DNA of 64,000 nucleotides from Odontomyia ornata (Eukaryota; Arthropoda; Insecta; Diptera; Stratiomyidae), in assembly GCA_963969285.1 (NCBI GenBank), contig OZ017738.1:454148670-454212669 (forward strand), written 5' to 3'. The notes under the pieces were generated by a model. The model was not told the DNA's origin and made no database searches. It saw only the letters and a program-made list of their open reading frames with translations. Positions within the stretch are counted from its first letter, which is position 1, and each line of letters begins with the position of its first letter. Shown here piece after piece: positions 45,791 through 58,900 of the stretch. The translations under genes were made by a program, and so were the position numbers.

Positions 45791-46903
45791 TGATTTCGTT
45801 GCCAATTTATTTTTAATTTCCATTAAGAGCTGACTTTTTCCGTTCGACAACATTCATTTCGTTTTTTGTTTCTCAGTGACATACTTTTTCATTAGCATGC
45901 CCCTGTACAATTTTTATGCATTTTTTTGGAAGTTTCTTTTGTAGTTCGCGTGCAGGAACTGTTCGATTACTACAGATTGTGGCTTTTAATCTACTAACGA
46001 AAATCGTTTTATCCTTTTTTTGAGTATAGCTTTACGAGTATCTTTAAAGTTATATTTAAAATATTTTAAGGGATTGTTGTACACTAGGAATATGAATTCA
46101 GAATACAAAAACTATTAGCATGAGCCATTATTCATTCATTTGTTTACAGTTTGTTTACAAGAAATGAGTTCACGAGCTTCAAAAATAATGAAAAAGCGAA
46201 CTTGAAATTATTAAATCAAAGTAATTAAGAACAATTCTTATAGAATTTGCTATGAAATATTTTGAAAGACATAAATAAAACACAAATATGGGTTTATAAA
46301 ATGGATTCAAAGATAACAATATTTCAGTTAAATAACACACGCCGAAAATGCTTTTAAATTATTAGATTTAGCAATCCGATTTCTAATCAATCGCTTTAGA
46401 GTTAAATGGTTGGAAACATTTTATATATCGAATAAAATTTTCAACAAGCGTATAGAATTTTAACATCTGTCTTAAAAACCATTAAATAAGCAATTTCAAA
46501 TGGAACTCACCACCGTCCTTACTTATCATTTAAGGTTGAACTATTTGATTAGTGGTTACATCAACCTATTGTTAATTTCAGTTGAAAAAATAAATTAAAT
46601 CCTAAGAAATAAATGTAATGGAATAATGAAACTAGTTAATTTACCATTTAAAAATTATAATCAACTATCCATACCAATTGGATATGCAACTTTCTTATTT
46701 GATCCCAATTGGCTCGACTTTCTCACTCGGTTTCGACCAGTCATTGGTCAACGTGTACTTCACTATGGCAGCCCATTGTTCATATTTGCAAAGTGAAGAT
46801 TGAGTGGTGGCTGTGAAATAATCGGTGGTCTTGTATTTCGTTGTTCGTTTAACAAATTCTAAGTAAAAGAGTTTCTGCTCTTTCCCCATTCAATTTCCAA
46901 ATA
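45791..46903. promoter_or_regulatory. TER94 upstream region
   Basis: AT-rich, with no competing gene. The promoter and transcription start of TER94 must lie here, probably in the last 300 bp, but I see no clear TATA box or initiator that I would assign. The minus-strand ORF at 46695-46889 has no recognisable motif. Confidence 0.4.
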
Positions 46904-49900
46904 ATGGCTGATCCTAAGAAGTAAGTTTATATCGAAGTATTAACCAGGGATTGACCATATTTTCGTTGCTATGTCTGTTTTCGGAAAGCCGACACTCATA
47001 TGCCAGGTTCAATTTTGCTTGTCATGTTAAAGAAATTTCTAATGGGAACAACATATTTTGTGATGATTAACCCGTAAAATTTTCGAGAAGTTATCAGATC
47101 TAAATGATGAAATAACTTTTGGGACTGTTTCATATGAATAAGATATTTTCTGCATAAACTGTTTGCCGTCTTTGTGTAGCGGAACAGAAGCCGAATAGCG
47201 CAAGAATCACGATGGAGTAAGTCATCGAACCACTCGCTGCCAATACTCATAAACACAAGCGGGAAGGGTGCAGCTAGTTATTTGGGTTCAATATCTTAAC
47301 GATTCTGTTTTCCGTTGTTCATTAAATACTTGGCATATTTTTGAAGTATCAAAATGGCAAATTGTAGTAAGCGTTTTATTAATTTCCTATAATTGACAAT
47401 TCATCGTCGTGGTATCCCTTCCTCTTGAAATAACCAAATTTTCCTTTCTTATAACATGGCCTTCAAAAGTCAGAACCTTAATACAGAGCAACATGGGTGC
47501 GGAAAAATTGATAAATTATAACTGATGTAGCTTTTATGAACTAAAAAACCTTTATTTCTACTTTCAGTCCCGATGATTTGGCAACCGCCATTCTTAAGAA
47601 AAAAGATCGTCCAAACCGTCTTATTGTCGAGGAAGCCGTCAATGATGACAACTCAGTTGTATCACTTTCCCAGGTAAGTGCTGTAATTAATATGAAATAG
47701 CTATTTTCTCGCTGAAAATGTGAGAATTTTTAACCTTAAAATGTTCTGAAATGCGTTGCAAAAGTCTGTGTTAAAAAGATCTCATTAAGTTACACCTGAT
47801 GTTATCTAAATCTTATAATATAATAAAATCCACTTGTCATTACCCTATTGTCTTCTTGTCAGTTTTTAATGCTGAAATTAAAAACAAAGTGAAGCATTTG
47901 TAACCTTAATTTGTACAATCCAAATTTGCAAGTAACACTGTGCATCTCGGACTTTGGATAATGGTATATTATACTAGGTTTGGACGTTATAATTTTTCAT
48001 ACCTCGAAAGGAGATAAGATTATATTTAGGACTTAATAATATTAGCAGGAAAAAGAAGTATAAGAAGTTTTCCTGTGTGGCGACGACAAGAAATGTTTGG
48101 TAGAGATCAACCTACCATTCCCAATCATTACTTGGAAAATATTCAGCATGCTAATTTGTTTTTTTAAGTACTTCAATTTCCTTTCACTCTCTGCATCACA
48201 CTTACTTCATCGCACATCTGTATTCACATTTCGTCGCTTTGTCAGGTGTCCCTCTCAAAGTTAAAAACAAGGTATAAGGGAAGGGGCAGATAAAATAGAG
48301 TGCATTAACCCTTCGTGCTTATCTAGTACAATTCGTAACCAACTCTCAGAGATAAAAAAAAATTTCATATAATACGACACATTAAAAATGCTCTGAGTAA
48401 CTGTCTCCAAGTATCTCGATGATAGGGTCAAAAAAGACCCCAAGATGCTGTGTTCGTTATCTTCAGGATTAAACTTCAATCAGTATTCATTAGATGATCC
48501 CTAAGTCTTTTCTTAAATACAAACAGCGAATATGCTTCCTTTACCGTCTCTGTAAGATTGTTATACGCTGAGCATCATTTGTAGCGAATTACGGATTGAA
48601 TTGGGTCAACGCTTTCGTTTTTAAATGTTTTCTTAAGTAACTCCGTTCCCTACACTCCCATCACTATTTCTTCGTCGCACAAGGTTCGTACAATCTGCAT
48701 ATAATAAAATTGGTGAAAAAATTACCAAAGAGCTTGGTGACAAGCCAACTAGCAACTTCAATATCAAAAATAGCCCACCTAAGTCCATCTTCCATATTCA
48801 TCAAACGAATAAAAGAGAAGTATTCAATACAATCCATGAAACACATTAAAATATTCTAGTCAAAGAGGAGATAGCTGAACTATTGGGAAATTTTACGAGT
48901 ATAAACGCGCATATTAGAAATGGAGCATTTCCGGACGAGGAGAAACTGGCAAATATAATTCCAATTCCAAAGGAGATTATCTAGACCGGAAAATTACCGC
49001 CCGATTGCACTTTTAACAGCCTTTGGTAAAATATTCGAAAAACTTGTATATAATCGTTTGAAATCTTTCTTAATCCTACCATAAATCCGAAGCAGTTTGG
49101 CTTTCAAAAGAACAAGAGTACTTTCGATGCGTTACTTTCTGTCTGACGTTATATCAATGAAAGTTTTGATAAAGGAGATTATATTATTGCAATTTTTGTG
49201 AACCTGGAAAAGGCTTTTGATACGGTTAGTCATGACCTGTAATTTCAAAAACTTAGCATACGACTATTCAATGCAAACCGAAAAACTTTTAAAAAGTTAT
49301 TTGGAAGGAAAATTCCAAAGAACATCAGTTAACAATGTCTTGAGCAATCTAGCACCAATGAACTCGGGTGTTCCCCAAAGCTCCATACTTGGTCTAACCT
49401 TGTTTTTGCTATATACTAATAAAGGGTGATTCATAACAAGTGCACATTTTTGTCGAAAAAAAGACATTGTTTTTGTGAAGATTGAGTTGTAATGTTTATT
49501 TATTATTAAAATCTGGTCCCTTACAATTAAATATGAAACATTACATCGGGCATGTATGCACCTAGTGCTGCTTTACAGACTATTGACTTATTGAAGACCA
49601 AGTTTGGAAATCGAATAATTTCACGAAATGGACCCATAAATTGGCCGGCGAGATCGTGTGATTTGACTCCTTGTGACTTCTTCCTTTGGGGATTTCTGAA
49701 GGATCGTGTTTACGCTGATGCTCCCCAGACTACTGAAGCATTAAAAAACAATATTCGAGCTAACATACGCCTAATAACGCCGGAAATGTGGTAAAATATC
49801 GAAAATTACAATCGTTTCAGTCTGTAAAGCAGCCCGAGGTGCACAGATGCCCGAAGTAATGTTTTATATTTAATTGTAAGGGACCAAATTTTCATAATTA

Positions 49901-52900
49901 ATAAACATTACAGCTCACTCTTCACAAAAATGTGTACACTTGTGATACTTTACTTCTTTATTCGGGACATGGTAACGTTACCATGGAAATTATCGTCAAC
50001 GAAGGTCTAGAAAAATATCTTTCATGGCTTATCGAAAACAAGCTAGCATTGAATAATACAAAGACAAAATATATTGTTTTTAAACAAAAGAATAAGGAAG
50101 ACATAGAAGTTGACCTAAAAACTAGCGGCGAAAAATAGCATTGCTTCAAATTAAATATCTCGATTTTACCAAAGATCATCGTTTGACATGGTTACCACAC
50201 ATAAATAATTTGAGCAGACAACTAGCACCAATAATAGGAATGTTGAGAAGATATGAAGATTTTCCAATGCATATAAAGAAGCTTGTATTAAATGCATTTG
50301 TACTAACAAAGCTACATTATTCGGTAGTCATTTAGAGTCAAACTATTCTAAATCTTCCAATTCGCAACAAGCCTAGTGTATCAACAGACCAATACATTCA
50401 CCTCCAGTCAAATCATTACTATGAAGAAAGCTAAGTTTATCTTCAAATGTCTAAAACCAAATGAATCGGAACAATATCCCTTATATAAAAGTATCACAAA
50501 TATATCCCGAGAAAATTGAGCAACTTTGTAATACCTTACGCTAGAACTGATCCTCTGAAGAACAATGCAACGAATGATGCTCTGCGTATATATAGCAATC
50601 TTCCAGAGACAGTGAAAAAAGCGAACTCATTTTTGGTTTTTAAGAAAAGACAAAGAACATCTTCTTAGCACTACAGCCACTCTCGGGCCTTCGCTTCCTG
50701 CAGACAGCGCCTCCAACTCTCGGTCCATTGACCGCGTCTTCCAATTCCGGAATCCGAGCAGCGATGAACTGTCTTCGTCGACCGAGTCAGACCAGCGTTT
50801 CCTCGGTTTCCCCACTGGCCTCCGGCCTTGAGTTCTCCCAACGAAGACCTTCTTGGGTATCCGTTGTTCGTCCATACGATTCATGTGTCCAGTCCATTGC
50901 AGCTTCCGCAGTCTTATAATCTTGAGACCTCCGGATCGTCCATAGCATAACTTAAATGTTCCTCAAGCAGGAAAAAAAAATGCTTAAGGAACATCTAACA
51001 AATTCAAATTAATGATGTCCTGAGGATTGACAATGCAGTATCTTAGGGCATTTAGACCCTATCGTCGAGATACTTAAGCACAGCTAGTTTTTATAAACTC
51101 AAGAGTTTGTGGGGACGCAGCAGCTCGCCGCTACATGGTTTCGATGTTATGGACTCACCGCCAGAGATGATGCAATGCTCAAAAGAGAATTAGACAACAA
51201 CGCAGGAGTCTGATGGTGCCATTCGATGCAAGCAACACACAATTCCGACCGTGTACATGCCGATTCGTGATTATTCTTAGTTATTAAGTTAAATAAAGTT
51301 ATATACTGTGACAACGCTTGTATTGCATTGTGTGATGCCCACAAGTTATTTTACTGCGTCGTATTATAATATTTTTTTTTTTATCTCTGACCCGTCCACG
51401 ATTTGAACTACAATAGAAAAGCAAAAAAGGAGTACCTCACAGCATGTGTGCCCCCTTATATCGATGTTTTAACATAGGAATCGACGAGTTGTGAAGTGCA
51501 GATCGCACGAACATTGTGCGGCGATGAAGAGTGATAGGGAATGGACTTATTTAATAAAAAAATATTCAGATGTTGCTATACCTGTTGACTCCAAATGACT
51601 ACTCCATAATGTAATTTCGTCGTTTTTCATGTGAGTTGGAAAATCCTCGTATCTTCTTAATAAGCCTATTATTGGAGCTAATTGCATATATGTATGTATG
51701 TATTTCATTTCTTACACTCTTTGCAATGTTACGTCGTTAATATTTAGCTCGGCATCTATCTCTTCTTTATTCTTTTGCCTAAAAGTGTTCAATGCTAGTT
51801 ACCTTTCGATTAACCACTCGTGGGATTTTCCGGATCCTCGCTGATGTTTTCAATGGCAGTTTTGTCCCGTCCCGAGTAAATTAATACGGTGTTGTCAGAA
51901 TTTAATGTATGATATCCAGTTAGTCTACATGTATTTAAATTATTTGTGTATAGCAGGCACAAAGTTGGGCCAAGTATTTATCCCGGGAGGGCTCCTGATT
52001 TCATAGATGCTCAGTCGCTCAAGACATTGTCGATTAATGTTCTCTGGGATCTTCTTTACAAGTAACTTTTAAAAATTTCCTATATTATAGTGAGGTAGGT
52101 GTATATAAATGTCCGTTCAGGACTGCAGCGATGGTCTACTGCCTCGGCGAGAGAGGATGGTGGGTTTCTCCGAGATTGGCCTTGTCGGAGGACGCGTGAA
52201 TGCGCTGGCAGACTAGCATTGCGGTGTCGTGAGGCGGGTTCTTTTCCCCAGTACAAGACCCACAACAAAAAAATTTCGCATTCACGAATTGAAAGATCAA
52301 ATGCGAATCGACAGGTGTCGAGGCCGAGGTAACCTACTAAGGGTCAAAAATTGCTAACGCTGATGACGAACCGGGCCGGGAGAAAACAGACGGAATTAAG
52401 AGAAATTCGTCGTTACCGACGATACTTATGGCCCCCAAATAAGAGTGGGGCCTCCAGGTAGAAGTGGTAGAAGCTTTCAATTCTACTCCCACCGCAAGGG
52501 AAATCGGTAGACGAGCAGAGGTTAAAACCAAGGTACGCAACATGCAAAATGTTATACAAAAATCGCCACACATTCAACGTCGGAAGCTAAAGCAGAAACC
52601 ACTGTTAACCACTCTTCACAAAAAGTACCGTTACACTTGGCGAAGGGAAAAAGGGTGGGGCCAATGAAAATTATTTTTTTCTAAATTTAAACTAAAAATT
52701 ATTAAATCAATCGAATCGAATTGATCCGGCCACTAGCACTTTTGATGCACCACCCGTTGCCTCGATCAGTTTCATGAAAGGTATCAATCTTATCTCCGTA
52801 TATCCTCGTTTGTAGTTTCAGCTTTTGTCGCTTGATTCGATAGTTAAGTCTCTCTACGTTTTTTTTTGGGGGGGTGTTCTAACCTGCACTAGCGCACTTG

Positions 52901-55900
52901 CACGCTTAAGGTGAATAATCTTTTCAACACAACCGGAACATGTAAACCGATGAAGAAAATTGCATTGAGTAGAAAAAACAAATGCTAGATGTGTTGCCGT
53001 GTATTTAAAATGTATAATTCCAGGCTAAGTCTTCAATCATCAGCAACTCTTGGATGTTTGCGGTTTAACCCCTAGTTGCTAATGATTAAAAAATTCATAT
53101 AGATGAGTAAAAATTTGAAATATACATCACTACCCTTCCCAACAATGTTTTGCGAACAGGTCAGCAGTGATGGCCTTTCCAATGTTTTGGTAAACAAATT
53201 TATAAGGTCGTCTCCTCATAAATGGGGGTGAACCTAAAATTTAGACCTCCATTTCCTTTAGTCAATGCTGAACCGTTATAGAGTGCACAGATCCAACAGT
53301 TTCACTGCCTTTACACACATCAAATTCTCAATCCTCGAGCCGCTCATTCTGGCGGAGACGACCTTATAAATTTGTTTACCAAAACATTGGAAAGGCCATC
53401 ACTGCTGACCTGTTCGCAAAACATTGTTGGGAAGGGTAGTGATGTATATTTCAAATTTTTACTCATCTATATGAATTTTTTAATCATTAGCAACTAGGGG
53501 TTAAACCGCAAACATCCAAGAGTTGCTGATGATTGAAGACTTAGCCTGGAATTATACATTTTAAATACACGGCAACACATCTAGCATTTGTTTTTTCTAC
53601 TCAATGCAATTTTCTTCATCGGTTTACATGTTCCGGTTGTGTTGAAAAGATTATTCACCTTAAGCGTGCAAGTGCGCTAGTGCAGGTTAGAACACCCCCC
53701 CAAAAAAAAAACGTAGAGAGACTTAACTATCGAATCAAGCGACAAAAGCTGAAACTACAAACGAGGATATACGGAGATAAGATTGATACCTTTCATGAAA
53801 CTGATCGAGGCAACGGGTGGTGCATCAAAAGTGCTAGTGGCCGGATCAATTCGATTCGATTGATTTAATAATTTTTAGTTTAAATTTAGAAAAAAATAAT
53901 TTTCATTGGCCCCACCCTTTTCCCTTCGCCAAGTGTAACGGTACTTTTTGTGAAGAGTGGTTAACAGTGGTTTCTGCTTTAGCTTCCGACGTTGAATGTG
54001 TGGCGATTTTTGTATAACATTTTGCATGTTGCGTACCTTGGTTTTAACCTCTGCTCGTCTACCGATTTCCCTTGCGGTGGGAGTAGAATTGAAAGCTTCT
54101 ACCACTTCTACCTGGAGGCCCCACTCTTATTTGGGGGCCATAAGTATCGTCGGTAACGACGAATTTCTCTTAATTCCGTCTGTTTTCTCCCGGCCCGGTT
54201 CGTCATCAGCGTTAGCAATTTTTGACCCTTAGTAGGTTACCTCGGCCTCGACACCTGTCGATTCGCATTTGATCTTTCAATTCGTGAATGCGAAATTTTT
54301 TTGTAGTGGGTCTTGTACTGGGGAAAAGAACCCGCCCCACGACACCGCAATGCTAGCTTGCCAGCGCATTCACGCGTCCTCCGACAAGGCCAATCTCGGA
54401 GAAACCCACCATCCTCTCTCGCCGAGGCAGTAGACCATCGCTGCAGTCCTGAACGGACATTTATATACACCTACCTCACTATAATATAGGAAATTTTTTA
54501 AAAGTTACTTGGAAAGAAGATCCCAGAGAACATTAATCGACAATGTCTTGAGCGACTGAGCATCTATGAAATTCTGGCTCTCGTAATGCAGACACAGGTC
54601 AGACATTGAATATCACAGAGTGCTTGCCGCATTGGCTATTCCTGAGCTTTGTCCGACTAGAATAAAACTCTTTACGCCATAGCGCTAGGTGCGGGGTTTT
54701 CGTTCCCTCATCGGACGCGCCCTCAGGTTGCGGATAGAGGGTAGGTAGGTGTGAAATAAAATACCATCCGCGGACCAAAACAGGCTGAATCGAAGCACTG
54801 ACAACGCTCCAATCAGTACTCTCTTGTCATGATTGGATCAGATAACCGGCAACGACACGCATCAAAAACCGGACTACTCTTTCGGAACATGGTACATGCG
54901 AGCTTTATATATGCCAGGTGCACGGATACCACTGCTGGCCGAGATGAAAAATACAGGGTGCGTACGGTATTTGCGGACAACTTGAGAGTAAAAATTAATT
55001 AGCTTGTATTTTTAACAAAATTTAATGAAATTGCAGGGATTTTTTATACAACGTTCAATTAATATATGGCTATAAAGTTATGCAATAAAATCGCCATTAG
55101 CAGCAATAACCTCTTCGATCCGGGTCCGGAAACGATTACATGCCCGAATCAAATGCTCTTTGTTCATATTGACCATAACGGCATTAATAGCAGTCTTCAG
55201 CGAAGAAGTGGTATTATGAGGACGCTTATTGGTCTCACGCTCAACTACGCCCCATACGTAATAATCCAAAGGATTAAGGTCTGGAGAACTAGGTGGCCAT
55301 AGGTTCGGTGTTATGTGGTCATGCAAAATTTCGGCCATCCAATCTTGTGTCGCCATCGGTTTATATGAAGGAGCAGCGTCTTGTTGGAAAATGTATGGTC
55401 TGCCTCCGCTTACATTGTCTATCCAGGGTTTCACTACCGTCTCCAAAACCTCGATGTATGCAGCAGAGTTCACTCGAAGTCCTCGAGTAAAAAAGTGTGG
55501 TGGCATAACATGTCCTTCGTTACTGAGAACACTTAAAACCATAACAGTGGCTGGAAATTTTGTGTGCATAACAACAGGAACCCCCGTAGGATTTGAACAT
55601 AGCCATTTGTCATTTCTGCGATTGGTCTTTTGATCTTGGTCAAAATTTTTTTCGTAGGAAAAAAACCATAACATGTTGGGCGCATCAGGGTGTTTGATTT
55701 TGTTTAAAAGACGTTTTGATCGGAGAACTCTCTGTTCCCGAGTTCGTTCCGACATGAACTGTCCTCTGCGTATCACGTAAGACTTATACGAAGGTCTTCG
55801 TGGATAACTCTACGAATAAGGCGCTCAGAAACATGAAGCTCACTCGCAAGGACCCTCATAGATTTTGAAGGGTCCTCGTCTATGATCGCTTGCACTTGCT

Positions 55901-58900
55901 TTAAAAATTCTGCAGATCGGACAGTGTCAGAACGTTGTTCGTGCTTTTTGCGTTTTGCAACCAATTCTGTATCGCCTCCTGATGCTTCCAATTCACGGCG
56001 AACCTTAAGCACGAATGAGCGGGCGCAATTAAGAAAATTAGAGATCTCTAAATCAGTATGGTTCGCACAAACTATATAGCGACGATGACAGCATGTCTCT
56101 TCATTTCTTGAGTGATGTTGTAGTCCGCCATTTCTTATCTGAAAAGGAAAAAATAAAAAAAAAAATCGCAAAGTTATAGTCACATTTATGCATGTCCTCA
56201 AATACCGTACGCACCCTGTATATAAGGTCAATATACTGGCATTGCAAGAAACTAATCTGCTTGGTAACAATGTCAATGACATGAAAACACACAGCATCTT
56301 GACAAATGGTATGTCGTCAAGCATCCATGAATATGGAGTGGAAATTATCGTGGACAATAAGTTCAAATAAATTGTCACTGACTTCGAGACAATTAACGAA
56401 CGGATCTGTGCTGTGTGCATCAAGACGAGATTCTTCAACATCTGGTTACTCAGCTGATATTCTTCCTCTGAAAATAACGAAAAAGTGGCCAAGGATGATT
56501 TTTACAACACCTTATGGCATACCGGGACAGACTGCCCTCACACGTCATCAAAATTGTTCTAGGGGACTTTAATGCCCAAATCAGCCGGGAGTTGACTTAC
56601 AAAGGAACAGAAGGGGCCACAGCCTACATGCAGAGACCACTTTGAAGCTATCCGTTAGTTCGCCGTTTACCTTGGGCTGGGATTCTGTGTTTAGCATCGT
56701 GACTTTGAACATACGGACTAGTTTTGTTCGGACTCCAAAAACATTTGTTATACAGGGCATTTCTGTCGACACTGTCGTATGCTTGCTTGAAATCTACAAA
56801 GAGTTGATGCACGTCGATGTTATATTCCCAGCACTTTTCGAGCACCTGCTTTACTGAGAATATTTGGTCTATTTTAGGCATCCAATTCGAAAGCCTCCCT
56901 AATACTCTACTATAATACTTTCATACAACGGCTTTAATTTTCTTTTATAACTTTGGAGAGCACTTTATATAACGTCCATAGTAGAGCGAGGCCTCTATAA
57001 TTTTTACACCTTAACTTGTCTCCCTTTTTGTGTATAGGGTATGTTATATTTTCTCGCCAGTTCTCTGGTAACAGCTTCTCTGACTATATTCTGCATATTA
57101 GACGATGGAGAAGGTTATTTAGATACGGACCCTCCCTCTGGAGTTATACTGCTGGCGCTCCATCTATTCCAGGAGCCTTATCTTTTCTGAGATAACGGAC
57201 TGCCTGTACTTCGTCCCTGGTTGGTGGTGAAACTAGGACCTCTTGTTCTGCTTCTGCAATGTTCACAGCTTCAATAGTTCATAACTGCAAGTTTTAAAAG
57301 AATCTAATTTTTTTTTTACCAAAAAAATGCAAATAGTTCAACAAAAGCGCCGGTTCTTGGTGAAGAAGCCAGATGGTTTACTCCAACAGGCAATCATTTT
57401 ATTTCACTGCGTCACACAATCTTTTCATAACTTCAAGGTACGATCCTTTTAAGGATTCCGTACATATAGATGCAAAAGCGGAGCCATTATAGGATCACTG
57501 GTGTGTCTGTCTCTACGTCTGTCACAGCCAATTTACTCCGAATCTACAAAATCGATTAAATTCAAATTTAGTGCACATATGCATTCTTGTGACCCAAATA
57601 CACATGTGTAATTTAATTTTAAAATGACGGTCGCTTTTTGAGGAGGGGAGTGGGGATGAAAACAAAATTTTGCAAAATGTACCGTGATCATACTAAATGA
57701 GTGGTATTGTTGAGTGTCTCAAATATAATTTTTATTTAATTAACAGTTTTCAAGTTATTTAAGAAAATCGATGAATATTGACCATTCTCCCCCCCGAATC
57801 TCCGAGAATACTGATTATACGGAACCCTCTGCGTTCGTATCAAACTCGCATTTGTCCAGATTTTTTCATCGCCTGGTCACATCAGGAGCAAATTCATGAT
57901 GCACGACTTTTCATAATCGAAAAAAAAAAAACAATCCACCTGTGCTTAACATTGCTCCGACTTTTGTTTGCCATTTCATGGCAATATTTAATCTTATGTT
58001 GCATCATTCCCTAATCTATGGATCGTAAATAAACATCCCCAAAGGTCATCTGTATCGTTCCAATAGTTTTGTACCGGTGTATTCGGTGATCCCGCCATTC
58101 TCAGTGATAATTAAAAAGCACGAAGGGGAAAAATACCGTAATCCGTATGCTCGAGTGGTCTGGCACAGAGGTCAGATCCTTTTAGGATTGACCTCGTATA
58201 TCGGCTCTGATATTTGGGAGATTTGCATAGTACTCAGGAGTTCCTTGAAATAAGATGCCCTGATTTGCTTAATCCTATTTGTTATTGTTAACAATTTAAA
58301 CTTCCTCTAAAGATCTTAATACTTGATAGACTTGTCCTGCATTGTTATTCAACTTCCCTCAATGCTTCTCGATTGGTTGTAATATTTCTTTCTTTGCTGT
58401 AAAATGAAAATGAACACAAATTTTTAATTTCTATTCCAGGCGAAAATGGATGAGCTGCAATTATTCCGAGGTGATACGGTTTTGCTTAAGGGTAAAAGAC
58501 GAAAAGAAACTGTTTGCATTGTGTTGTCTGACGAAAATTGCCCAGATGAAAAAATTCGTATGAATCGTGTGGTAAGTGTAATGTCTACTTAATTCAACAT
58601 CATTATGCTAAAATGGGTCTTGATTTTGTGTATTAAAGGTCAGAAATAATTTGTGCGTTCATATATCAGATGTAGTGGCTATTCAGTCTTGCCCAGATGT
58701 AATGTATGGCAAGCGTGTCAGAATACTTCCTATTGATGATACCGTGGAAGACTTAACTGGGTATGTTAAAAAAAATGTGTCTTCATTCTGAAATTAACGT
58801 ACATATTTTTTCGTTGCTAGAAATCTTTTTGAAGTGTATTTGAAACCATACTTCTTAGAGGCTTATCGTCCAATTCACATGGGTGATAACTTTATTGTCC

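Larger units (their letters stand above)
51998..54572. repeat. 2.6-kb near-perfect inverted repeat (palindrome)
   Basis: Left arm 51998-53215 and right arm 53354-54572, about 1.22 kb each, separated by a 138-bp spacer at 53216-53353. Every position checked between 52080 and 53215 pairs with position 106569 minus itself, so there is no net indel there. One extra T lies near 54499. I saw only a handful of substitutions (for example near 52209, 52233 and 52266). From outside in, the arms contain 80 bp of LINE reverse transcriptase, repeat family E, a transposase N-terminal fragment and about 550 bp of unknown sequence. ORFs in it occur in mirror pairs and are not genes. Confidence 0.95.
54660..56590 (+). 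pseudogene. LINE endonuclease fragment split by a Tc1-type element
   Basis: The left piece (54660-54953) ends FGTWYVRALYMPGARIPLL followed by an EMKN/DEKY frame. After the element at 54954-56218 the right piece continues YKVNILALQETNLLGNNV (56219-56370). Frame-shifted NERICAVCIKTRFFNI and a GDFNA-like GTLMPK segment near 56570 follow. This is the apurinic-type endonuclease of a craniofacial development protein 2-like LINE. It ends where the opposite-strand reverse transcriptase begins. Confidence 0.78.
47674..58439 (+). other. TER94 intron 2 (10.8 kb), mobile-element cluster
   Basis: Donor gtaagt after the codons SLSQ, acceptor ctattccag before AKMDELQ. The first 900 bp (47674-48600) carry nothing recognised. 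From 48600 to 57700 the intron holds two LINE families, two Tc1/mariner-type elements, a 2.6-kb inverted repeat and a repeat D copy. 57700-58439 is again featureless. Confidence 0.9.

Noticed and set aside
46695..46889. Minus-strand ORF of 64 codons just before TER94
   Set aside because: No motif, and it lies in the expected promoter and leader of TER94.
52099..52573. Pairs of ORFs of 77-78 codons, repeated at 53996-54470
   Set aside because: They are mirror copies created by the inverted repeat, overlap on both strands, and lie in repeat family E. The only protein-like part is the transposase fragment listed separately.
51998..54572. CRISPR array or tandem satellite
   Set aside because: There are only two copies, inverted, each over 1.2 kb. 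The organism is an animal.
55313..55633. Plus-strand ORF of 106 codons
   Set aside because: It is the antisense shadow of the Tc1-type transposase catalytic domain.
56190..57270. Twin-priming 5' inversion of a LINE
   Set aside because: Twin priming would place the inverted upstream part on the far side of the reverse transcriptase. Here the endonuclease adjoins its downstream side.
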